Below are positions 26,701-34,500 of a DNA stretch of 64,000 nucleotides, one piece after another (the stretch's first letter is position 1; each line of letters begins with the position of its first letter). The notes beneath the pieces were generated by a model. That model was given only the letters and a program-made list of their open reading frames with translations, did no database searches and was not told the DNA's origin. The position numbers and the translations under genes are program-made. The stretch covers positions 27,118,308 through 27,182,307 of the forward strand of contig CM037842.1 in assembly GCA_021234535.1 (NCBI GenBank), written 5' to 3'. Source of the DNA: Stichopus chloronotus (Eukaryota > Echinodermata > Holothuroidea > Aspidochirotida > Stichopodidae).

Positions 26701-27956
26701 CTGCACTACATTATTTTCTAAGGAGTTAATATTGAATACATACAGGAAGATTCAATGGTTGTCTCCTGTATCATTTCTGCCTTAAAGAACTCTACGATTA
26801 TTTTATAAGAAAACACGACAGGCTTTTCCTCCCAGTTTCAATTCCTTAGTGAGAACACTGGTTGTAGAGCAAGAAAATTTGAGGATTTTGAAACGATGCA
26901 TGACTACAATCTGAGGGACGTGTGGTAGGCCTATCAGCCTACTGTATGTCTTCTATCCCGATGCTGCCAGAAATGGTAAACCCATACTAAAAAGTTCAAA
27001 CTTTCCACACCACTTATGTCAGTAGTTTAAGTTGTCAATTGAAATCCCATCTGGCATCAACGAACCAGGAGCCAGCATGGGGGTCCAGGTAGTCTCACTG
27101 TACGTAGGCTAAAGTAGCATTTCCAAAACTTTAGAGTACTGCACTTACCACCAGTTTGTAATGTTACAGCAGGTCTGGGCCCTAGGACTATTTAGGCCTA
27201 CCTTGAAGTAATACCATGTTGCCAAAATGATGCCTACAGTACTGGTAGTCCTAGCCTGGGCTTACTTGCGTAAATCTGAGGCACAACAAGGACAGTGTTG
27301 AGACTGAGAACATATCCATCACAAGTTAATGCATTCCTGTCATAATCAATTAATGAATGCTGGCCTAGTTACAGGTTAACAGCATTTTGCTGTTGTACTG
27401 TGCATTTATTAACAAGGACTTAGACTTTAGAGACAATTTTGAACTTCATTCCATTCTGTATTGTGCCTACCCCTTGTCTCTTTGCTTCATCGTTTAGTGC
27501 CTTTAGCCATGATGACGACACTTGCTGCGGTGTACATTGTGACTGTTGAGAGTAAATCCAATGTGCAATGCAATTAACCCAGTCCATTTCGCTGCTTGAA
27601 ACTCCATGATTTGCTCTGAAGTCATAGCCTGGACTGGACAGTTGAGGCTGGACATGACTGTATGTCAAAGGGTGAGATTCGGATAACGTTGACGAGGATG
27701 TGGTCAGTGTAGGTTCAATTGCTCTTTGACTCTGTCCGACTGCTGTGGGAGGCCTCGACCTACTCCGTTTTGTTCTTATGGCCCTTGATTTATCATACAA
27801 CGTAAATCCTAAATAAACAAGACCGGTTGTGACAATCCAAAATACAAAGAAAACATTCAACACGTCTATATTTCCCATTCTGATATCGTGTAGAAAACGG
27901 GCAACGTCTGCCACCAACGATTGTTCAGACTCCACTGCACTACTCGAAGAAGCCAT
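4534..27956 (-). CDS. TMEM24/C2CD2L-like SMP-domain membrane protein, 8-exon model
   Basis: Exons (minus): 27426-27956, 22617-22712, 16309-16428, 16020-16063, 8626-8756, 6372-6430, 5105-5146, 4534-4611. All phases join, giving 367 codons with the stop. Exon 1 starts at an ATG in good context (gcggagATGG). It has a hydrophobic helix at about residues 33-55, a basic stretch, a Ser/Thr-rich linker, then the SMP start (SSSWLKALNDEAKRQG, like NWQRAWVRALNEQACRNG of human C2CD2L). Exons 2 and 3 align without gaps to the next part of that domain. TMEM24 family proteins sit in the ER membrane and move phosphoinositides at contacts with the plasma membrane. The C2 domain and long tail of vertebrate C2CD2L are not found, so either the protein is short or exons were missed. 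Exons 1-3 are firm, 5 is likely, and 4 and 6-8 are tentative. The exon 1 donor (AAA|GTCTAA) is weak. Confidence 0.72.
4757..4813. repeat. Dispersed short repeat, family of five
   Basis: A segment like acagttgttgtgttgagaca followed by ggtaagtgaggagag occurs here and near 5295-5333, 10915-10965, 11260-11312 and 22882-22939, always in the same direction. The copies are 30-55 bp and diverged. All five lie inside the TMEM24-like transcription unit. The core contains a string like a splice donor (CAG|GTAAGT) on the plus strand, which is antisense to the gene. Confidence 0.6.
5028..5073. repeat. Exact 23-bp tandem duplication
   Basis: The 23-bp unit beginning agcaaactttgtttaaatag is present twice back to back (5028-5050 and 5051-5073) without differences. 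It is a recent local duplication in the intron or 3' part of the TMEM24-like gene. Confidence 0.9.
5489..5630. repeat. GATA/GACA microsatellite
   Basis: Mixed runs of gaca and gata with interruptions. Reading frames on the minus strand across it (for example 5468-5845) are low-complexity translations of the repeat and are not genes. Confidence 0.9.
5631..6371. other. Intron: poly-C run and AAGTGGAAT repeats
   Basis: The stretch holds a 14-base C run at about 6116-6129 and, from 6170 to 6345, several copies of a word like aaagtggaat in both directions. One pair forms the palindrome aagtggaatgtaattccactt split by 3 nt at 6247-6267. No exon is seen. Confidence 0.55.
6431..8625. other. Intron with CA microsatellite and an ORF of unknown nature
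   Basis: There is a CA-rich microsatellite at 7083-7112. Between 7461 and 7770 both strands stay open for 80-100 codons with mixed composition. The plus-strand frame contains NLEGMEPFNTAYRSYTIHIT and the minus-strand frame contains SQLFNFVVICIVYDRY. This could be a decayed transposon gene, but no family was recognised. The rest shows no coding signal. Confidence 0.4.
8757..11929. other. Large intron of the TMEM24-like gene, first part
   Basis: No accepted exon. At 9684-10046 a plus-strand frame of 120 codons and an overlapping minus-strand frame are open. Neither has a recognised domain, and they may be remnants of a mobile element. A 52-bp tandem duplication lies at about 10932-11030. The tacagt/actgta words are dense throughout. 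Confidence 0.45.
10932..11030. repeat. 52-bp tandem duplication
   Basis: The unit, beginning ttgagacatgtaggagagaa and ending at gatgt, occurs twice in a row. The second copy has a longer A run. It is a local duplication of one copy of the dispersed short repeat found at five places in this gene. Confidence 0.85.
11930..12445 (-). mobile_element. BEL/Pao-type retrotransposon gag remnant, frameshifted
   Basis: On the minus strand the pieces run in order. A start-like MSERMEEAKI segment comes first, with stop codons after about 30 codons. Glu/Lys-rich coiled-coil segments follow in two other frames (EEREEALKKLKEE). Then comes ELPKAEIPTYDGDPRTFWSF with LSSDEVRLSYLIQLTTGK. The last part has the LPK-x-x-x-P-x-F/Y-x-G-D-P...F...LS...KLSYL pattern of the DUF1759 gag-like domain of BEL/Pao elements. 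At least two stops or frameshifts separate the pieces, and no protease, reverse transcriptase or LTR was seen nearby. It is an old fragment, not a working element. Confidence 0.75.
12446..15142. other. Intron stretch with microsatellite and degenerate repeats
   Basis: CA/CATA microsatellite at 13116-13181. Segment 13280-13560 looks like a repeat (gggaggg-flanked, open on both strands for about 65 codons) but was not identified. Segment 14760-15075 is a degenerate tandem array built on a word like cagtaatccctggttctact. No accepted exon. Confidence 0.5.
14760..15075. repeat. Degenerate array of agtaatccctggttctact
   Basis: At least eight imperfect copies of a roughly 20-45 bp unit containing taatccctggttctactgta are spread over 315 bp, with spacing disturbed by insertions. 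An exon-like frame on the minus strand (about 14753-14820) lies inside this array and is not trusted for that reason. Confidence 0.65.
15143..15550 (+). mobile_element. Non-LTR retrotransposon fragment, end of reverse transcriptase
   Basis: The frame contains ISPILKDLHHLVY, then ILLIVYKSLNDCAPRSLLKF and, later, a segment ending in VVAPRQ followed by a stop. This is the usual end of the reverse-transcriptase ORF in jockey/CR1/L2-like elements (ILK-x-LHWLP...Y-K-A/S-L-x-x-x-AP-x-YL...APRLWN). The tryptophan-asparagine motif is lost and a stop codon interrupts the last part (KDFCSPETIETLEQNLKA). It is a truncated inactive remnant. Confidence 0.75.
15551..16019. other. Intron remainder, no features
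   Basis: A short AT-rich stretch between the retrotransposon remnant and the proposed exon 4 of the TMEM24-like gene. Nothing recognisable was seen. Confidence 0.4.
16020..16063 (-). CDS. Possible 44-nt exon 4 of the TMEM24-like gene
   Basis: It follows an AG at 16065-16064 and is followed by a full-consensus donor GTAAGT. It reads LSSLEIRLGSEVRF in the only open frame. The phase (0 in, 2 out) links exon 3 to exon 5, and LEIRL sits where human C2CD2L has LEVNL. The acceptor has a poor pyrimidine tract and the exon is small, so this is a moderate call. Confidence 0.4.
16309..22712 (-). CDS. SMP-domain exons 2 and 3 of the TMEM24-like gene
   Basis: Exon 2 (22617-22712, 96 nt) lies between tttatttcag and GTGAGT. 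It reads SSVQVTFEAM, then PPKFSNITTE, matching SSIQIAFEEV and PPRASISHVT of human C2CD2L. Exon 3 (16309-16428, 120 nt) lies between gtctag and GTAAGT. It reads TVTCDLQAEGIDFGVF, matching MVLRCQLSAEEVRFPV. Both exons are phase 0 at both ends. The match runs across the exon 2/3 junction without a gap, so no exon is missing between them although the intron is 6.2 kb. Confidence 0.82.
16429..21249. other. Intron 2 of the TMEM24-like gene, left part
   Basis: No exon or mobile element was recognised. A minus-strand frame at 19700-20008 is open for 102 codons but matches nothing I know and lacks clear splice sites. tacagt/actgta words are frequent. A G run lies near 19300. Confidence 0.45.
21250..21760 (+). 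mobile_element. tRNA-derived SINE
   Basis: The head looks like a tRNA gene. An A box tagcttggtgg lies at 21264-21274 and a B box ggatcaaatcc at 21308-21318, spaced as in a tRNA and followed by cggtggaaccac. Together they form an internal RNA polymerase III promoter. The body runs on for about 400 bp and ends near gagcccaaatggggcttctt and an (aaattc) tail at about 21760. The 148-codon plus-strand frame and the 116-codon minus-strand frame across it are chance openings of the SINE, not genes. It needs a partner LINE for movement. The target duplication was not resolved. Confidence 0.75.
21761..22616. other. Intron 2 remainder
   Basis: AT-rich DNA between the SINE and exon 2 of the TMEM24-like gene. 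No features supported. Confidence 0.4.
22713..27425. other. Intron 1 of the TMEM24-like gene
   Basis: A 4.7-kb intron. It contains one copy of the dispersed short repeat (22882-22939), T runs near 23445-23475 and 25810, a G run near 25500, and many tacagt/actgta words. Short open frames show no coding character. Confidence 0.5.
27426..27956 (-). CDS. First coding exon of the TMEM24-like gene
   Basis: This single open stretch of 177 codons has strong coding character. Residues near 1-30 are acidic and serine-rich. A membrane helix (VLNVFFVFWIVTTGLVYLGF) follows at about 33-55, then a positively charged patch RTKRSRSR, as expected for an N-terminal signal anchor with the rest in the cytosol. 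Residues 120-177 hold the opening helix of the SMP domain. The frame stays open for one codon past the proposed donor and then meets TAA, so the exon must end close to 27426. In the region upstream on the minus strand (27957-28362) the frame is also open, but nothing recognisable is encoded. Confidence 0.85.
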
Positions 27957-30428
27957 CTCCGCTATTTATGGTAACCCTCGGAACCAATGTGACGGCTAAT
28001 TAATGAAAGACAAGACCAACATAAAACCTCCACAGCACCCTTACATGCACCTCGCGGTGAGACGACAGATTTGCGGGGGTTTTATCGGCCGCAAATTCCT
28101 GATCCACATTCCACGTCGGGTCAGTGCTGCAACAAGTCACATCTCTTTGGCTTAGGCTGTCCAAAACAACGTACACTGCATGTAGTGATGGTGCTGTACC
28201 TACGATACTGTACAAGCAGTTTACATATTGATAATGTTGACACTTGTGTCTGCGTGAGAAGCTCACTGGCTTGAAGCTAGTAGCAGAATCTAACTTCTTT
28301 ATTTCCAGTATATTATTATGTATGAAATTCGAGTTGACAAGGTGGCGACCCCATTCCCACATGAAAGGTGCCGTTAGATCTGAAGACTGAAAACCATTCC
28401 AAAAGTGCAGAGGGGCGTTCTACAGCACGTGAGTGTTGTAGCCTGAATGAAAATCGCTGGCGCATCCAAGAAGGCGTATTGGTGTGCATCCAAAAAGGGG
28501 ATTGGGGACGGGACCATTGCCCCCCCAAAGGGGTCCCACTGAGAAAGAAAAAGAAATAGGCCTAACCTTTAGAGGGATTTCTGTACCGGTTAACAGATTC
28601 ACCAATGGCAGGGATTTCTTGTCAGACTTACTGGCGGAAGTGGTCACGGGTATGTAGGCCTACCCAGTGTAAATCCGAGCCCACCGTTACGTTGTTTGTT
28701 ATTCGGATTATTCACCTGTGACTGTTCACGAGAACAATAGCTAGATACTCTAATCCTATTGTATGAGAGTTGGGAATTGTCTAACTGAGTACTGTTAGGT
28801 TGAAAGCACCTTTCATGAGGAAAGTTCGATACAATAATTGAGAACGGTGGGTTTAACGAAGGGTAAGTATGAATAGCTTAGCCGGGGGTTAAATGGGAGT
28901 TTGGGGTTGAGGGGTTCGAACGTTAACAACCAATGACGTTCCTTTGAGCGCAATGCTTCTTAATTCGTATGTGGATGATTGTGACCAGTTATAAAATGAA
29001 AACTGCATGGGGTTTCACATGATCATCTGGGTAAGCCATTCCCTATTCAAAAAGGTTAAAAACCTATTGGTACTAAAAACTCCCCCCTGTTTCTCTGACT
29101 CACATATCGAAAAGTTCTGCACACAATGCGATCATTTGCTCATTTTATACCCAAATTTCTAAATTGTTCCCATTGAGTTGAGATCAAAGTTAGCTTCGAA
29201 ATGATATGTCTAGGCGTGAAGAACAATTAGCCTAACTGCCGATATTTTTCGAAATACATGACCTCCAAGTTTTACCTTTGTAAAAATTTTGTGACGTCAT
29301 AATTTGGGGAATTTCCCCAAAATACGGGATACGTTACGCCCAGAATCACGCGGTTTACGACAAAAGTATCAATCCTAATAAAACCAGTTATTCAGCTCCA
29401 CCAGCTGCCCATGACACACAGCTCTGAGAAACGCGTTCACTGCGGTCGTGTGAAATATATTTGTGACTACCAGTATTAATCCTTTAATGTGAGTAAATTT
29501 GAAAAGAAAAAAAGCTGTTTTGCCCATAATAATCTTTCTCATAAATTGCTGATTTACGAATAAGGAATGTAATCAATCAAACGATGAGTGTGTAATAATA
29601 TAAACATCCCAAATCCATTTTAGCCAGATCCCGAACACTACTTTGAACGAAAACCCTTTCAATGCACCATCCGCCCACAAACTGAAAGGCGTTTGAGAGT
29701 TTTGTGATAACAACTTGTCGATATGAGTTGAGATTCTAAATTAAGCTAACTATTTAAATTAACAGTCGGAGTTATTTACTCTCCCCAAGCCATCTACATA
29801 TTTCTTTTTCTACAACCCAAAAGAGAAGAAAATATGAAGAATATCGAGGAAAAAGTCTTAAAAATTGTGCGATACTCTTTTCTTGTATCAAATCGCATTC
29901 GTTTATCTGAGCCTACGGGCATTCAGTTACTGAATGCATGGGGTACGGGATGATATAGCTATAGGAAAGTAGTATGGGAAAGTACTCGGCCTACCCGTCT
30001 TAGCCTAAGACCCTTCAGTCACGTGTTACTGTATATACCTCCAGTTTCAAGTTACTTAACTTTGTACCAAAATAAGTTCAGAGCGCCAAGATTACCCGTC
30101 GCGCAGCTCAATACAGTTACCTCGACAATTCCCCCGTGGTCGTGGATTATTGAGGAGGGGGGGAAGGGGACGTTCAGTCTTGACTTTTTTTTTTCACGTT
30201 GAATTTGGATGTCTGAGTATTACGTTCGCCATCCCACTTTTTTTTTAAATTAAGAAAACTAAAACTGTGATGAACGGGTAAACTACAAGATTGTGATGAA
30301 CGCACTTTTTGACTCCAAAGGTCGATTTCGTCATTTTTACTGTTCTGTAGTTCAAGGTGTTTTGCAGCCATGTGTTCTTAAAAATTTTAGTAGAGTTGAA
30401 CGTGCGAGGCGCACAGCTTGGCAAACAG
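27957..30428. other. Upstream region between divergent genes
   Basis: This lies upstream of the TMEM24-like start on the minus strand and should contain its promoter and 5' untranslated region. A repeat copy occupies about 29100-29345. A segment near 28400-28550 with runs of C and G looks like the end of a mobile element. The density of tacagt/actgta words falls off here. Confidence 0.4.
29100..29345 (+). repeat. Dispersed repeat, copy 1 (inverse partner at 52690-52930)
   Basis: The segments gatcatttgctcatttta and acccaaatttctaaattg, and later tgtgacgtcataatttgggg, recur with small changes and in the same order on the opposite strand at about 52690-52930. The family contains a CRE-like TGACGTCA. 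No coding potential and no clear terminal repeats were seen. Confidence 0.7.
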
Positions 30429-30607
30429 CCAATAAAATTCAATTGGTCAATATGGCAAACGGACGCCTGTATGGTCATTTCTGGTGTGGCGGGGGATATG
30501 CCACGGCCTTACGTATCTCTGATGGGACGAAGCTCACTGACACGTATATAAACAATGGTGATGTGTCATATGACGCGTATGGATTAAATAAGCCGGCCCA
30601 AGTTTAA
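30429..30607 (+). CDS. Possible first exon or small ORF behind CCAAT boxes
   Basis: CCAAT (30429-30433) and an inverted copy ATTGG (30442-30446) stand just before an ATG at 30452. The frame from that ATG has 51 codons with good coding base pattern (MANGRLYGHFWCGGGYATAL at the start) and ends at TAA 30605-30607. It could be a small protein, or the first exon of the plus-strand gene that ends at 36526. The frame is also open upstream to 30293, so the start is uncertain. No family recognised. Confidence 0.28.
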
Positions 30608-30852
30608 TCCAGGAATTTACCTGTCAAACGTCACCGCTGTTCATGAAACTTAAACGAGAGTATTGAATATTAAACTTACGCAGAACAGTGAACTTGGAAA
30701 TACTTTAGGTGTACCAGGGGCGAGGTGACTGCAGGAACTGCGGAGGAGATTCCATCCTCTCCCTGTCCTTATTGTCCAATAGAAACTCGAGAAACTGGCA
30801 GATGCCGATTGAAATTGGCATATGTCAATCTAATTTCACATATGACAAATGC

Positions 30853-31074
30853 CAGGCCCGTATGCAGCTTTTCAGTGGGGGGGGGGGGTCGATTTTACCA
30901 CAAGGGGAACCGTTTTCCCGATAACACTGACCAACAACTTAAAACTCATTATATATGTTGCTAATGCAGGCCCACTATCATAGGCTCAGCGGAACTAAAG
31001 ATCTTGTGGAGGGGGGTGTTCGTCCGAACCCTCTGAACCCCCCCCCCCCCCCCCCACTCCTGGATACGGGCCTG
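30853..31074. mobile_element. MITE with terminal inverted repeats and 5-bp target duplication
   Basis: The left end caggcccgtatgca and the right end tggatacgggcctg are near-perfect inverted repeats. The flanks are aatgc on both sides (30848-30852 and 31075-31079), a likely target-site duplication. The 222-bp body holds a G run and a long C run and no gene. It is a non-autonomous DNA transposon. The superfamily cannot be set from this copy. Confidence 0.75.
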
Positions 31075-31566
31075 AATGCTGACTTAAGTATAATACGTTA
31101 CTATTTATTCAAGTAGGTTCCTAAGCACCGTCAGAGACTACGTTTGTTGGACGGAACTTACAAGTGTTGAACTCATGTGATTTCAGTAGTGCGCCCTCTT
31201 TATCTCTTAAGCTCTTAACGGCTCTGTTCAATTCAAATCTCGTTTACTCTCCTTTCTTTATGTTAATTCATTTCAGTTAATTCAGAAACTTGGCGTAGTT
31301 CAAAATATTGTTGAAATTCGTGGACCTGCCAGTAATCTCGACAACTCTTTTGGAGTCTCATTAATTAAACTGACCTGATTTTCAAACAAATGCAAAAACT
31401 CAACACAGTTTCTAAAAATATCACAAATATGATACTCCGTGCCGTCGAATCCACGAATAATATTTAGGCCTATTTAAATTCTTTTATGAGGTGCCAGTCG
31501 TACCAGTCGTTTTGTTTTGTTTTTTCTTCTTCTTCTTCTTTGTTTCTTTTTCTCTCAACCACACAG
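31075..31566. other. Noncoding spacer
   Basis: AT-rich DNA with a T/C-rich tract (31510-31560) that would serve as the polypyrimidine tract of the following candidate exon. Nothing else supported. Confidence 0.35.
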
Positions 31567-34500
31567 TATATTCCCAGAGCAGCTACAGAAGTCTAGATAC
31601 CCTCCGTTTCTGAAGTTTCGCTATGTTAGTACAACCTGTGCAGGACCTGCTTTTGCGATTTTCCGTATAGCATTTTGTCAACAATTGAATAAGGGTGAAA
31701 TGACGTCATATACCATTGTGGAAGAGTTACACTAGAGCGTAATGGACCATTGTGGACAGGAGGCTGACAAATCAGCACCATTTCAAGAATATTATAACAT
31801 TCTTGATCAGCCCCGTATTCGGGGTGGGCACTTGGGACAGGGGCAGATTTTGATGAAACCAATTAATTGCTGTGAGCATAGCGCACCGGAAAAATATGCA
31901 ACTTCCTGTCCTAATTTAAGAGCGACAAATTCATCAAGTTGACTTTAATATCATACAGTCTTAAATGCTTTCACAAAACAAAATAATAATCTGGAGAGAA
32001 GATAATGGATGATATAATTTACAAATTTTCACATAATTCTTTCATTTCCACCTCAAGTAAATTAAGTATAATGACAACATTTAATACATTCCTACCTTTG
32101 TTGAGGTTCAACATGTCATTAAGACCTGTGACAACAGGCTAGCATTTTTTCCCCGGATGCCGTGGGCAGGTGGTAACATCCCCACCAATTGTGGTATAGA
32201 CCCTACCACAATTAATCTTTTTCATTGACTTAAACTATAGTCTATACTGACCCCTTTTGGAACTCCTCGTATACCTACAAGATATGTCACATCAGGCACT
32301 TCCTACCTATCATGGCGGCCGGTCAGTAGAGGCTACCATGTGCACTCAAAAATTTCAGTACGTTAAAAACTAACACACACTGGAGTTGGAACTGGTAATC
32401 CCCAACCCTGTCAAACAGTTTATAAGGGTGAGTGCAACAACTTCATGTTCCCACCCCACCCACAGCCCCCCCCCCCCCACTTTCATTTTCAATTTGTCAT
32501 ACCTTTTGACTCTTCCAGCTGTACCAATCATAGGTCTTGCTCTAGAAATTAATAAAGGCGCAGAACCGCCTTCAGATGTCTGAGCCTCCAGTTTGTCATT
32601 AATTTGTACCCTACCGAATTTCCCACCCACCTGGATACACACTTTTTTCTCTCCTCCTTTTTCTCTTTTCTTTTTCTTTTAATTCTCTTAGTAAACGTTT
32701 TCTTTCATTCTCAATTTGAAACGGCTCTTACAAAGAGAATAGAGGCCGTGCTTGTAACCTGTGGAAATCAGTGAACGATATAAACCCAGTTACTTTATCG
32801 AAATACAGAGGAACTCAATCTACTGAGCCGTCCGCCACCCTGCAGTTGAGTCGTTGCATGCATTGTGGTCACTTCATTCAGAAGGTTGGTCACCGTTCTA
32901 CTTTCTTTAAAATATATAGGCATAGCATACATGCTGTCAGACAGGCGCAAAAGATGTCGCATATTGAAGAATCACTGTGATTGGCCAAATCTTACCTTTC
33001 TTTTCCTTTTCTTTTTTTACAAACGATGAACGGCATAATTGATTGCTAAAACTCTTTACAGCACCATCGAAGTGACAACTAACATTAGCGAATTGCGTAA
33101 CAGTTTCACAACTATAACGGTCGTTTCCATTTGGTGTGGTGATTCTCATGAACTTTGAACACATTTATCGTTAAAGTACTTGGCACGGTACTGCAACTTT
33201 TCTGTAGAGAAATCGGTCTATTTTCCTTTGATCCGTGCATCAGTGATGTTGCACATGCATGCAAATGAAACATTACTTGTTTTATATAATATGACGTTCC
33301 CTTTTCGCAGCTATTTTAGTGAAAGGAAAAAATAAACAACAATTAAGGTAAACGTGTCATCAGCTTAAATGAATCGCCAAGCGCCTCAGAACTCGTTACG
33401 TCATTTCCGCATTTTAATTTACCGTATTGTTCACCCCGAATCGACCGAGTTTGCGCTACTTGTTGGCTTACACGGAAGTAACATACTAAACACAGTACCA
33501 TTATGGGACTTGCATATGTGTCAAACACTAATGACGTCATTGGTTCACAAGATGAATCGTCAAACTGTGTTTAATAAGTTACGGCTAATTTGAATGGTTT
33601 GCTTTGCTATTATGTTTTCACTTTTTCCAGAGATGAATTTTGTAAATTTGGTGAGAATCTGTGAGATTCATTTGAGTTGCCTGACAAGAACAATTTAATG
33701 TCCGTAAAAAATCTTGATTTCCACTTCGTAATTAAAGGAACACATGGAAAATTTTTCACGGATAAACTTTTCGCTGTATTAACTAATGCCTGACAGGGGT
33801 TTTTTTTCACAGCGAGTCCTTCGACTTTGTACTGGTGTTTTCCCCATCATCGCTTTGCCCTAACTGTGCAGAAAAAATAATAAATAAAACTCGAAGCCCC
33901 AAATAATCAAATGTTCACAGTCTTTCCTCTTCTTCCCCTTTCACTCTCAGTTATAATATTAATTGCCGAAACAAAAAAAGGCAGGGTAACATATTAATCA
34001 GTCGTTAGGAATTATACAGCAATAAAATCACTAGTGTTGGTCTATTGTTAGTGGGCCGTGTTTTTCCTTTCACTTTTTATAACAGCAGCCAAAGTACTCC
34101 AGTGAATCGTTACAGTAACCTATACACTCTGACATAAGAATCTTTACGTGTAGCTTCCTCCTTCGTTCTGTCTACTGTACATGTAACTTTGTATAGATTA
34201 GGCTGCCGTCTGGTCAGCAGGTGGAGGGAGAACATTTCACCATGATGTGAGTACTAACCTTCACATTCTTATGTTCATTCTTTTCTTTTATATGTCAATT
34301 ATAGTATTTTTTCACAGAAAGAATTGATTCAGCGTCTTTTGAAATATATTTCCTGCAATGTATAGCCTAACCAGATCTGCTTGAGTGTATCATAATTTGA
34401 GCGGGATCCAAAAGTTGACGATACAAACGGACTCACAATAACTATAGGAGACATCAAATGTGAAGTAAAACTATACATTGATCTTACACGGGGCTTAACA

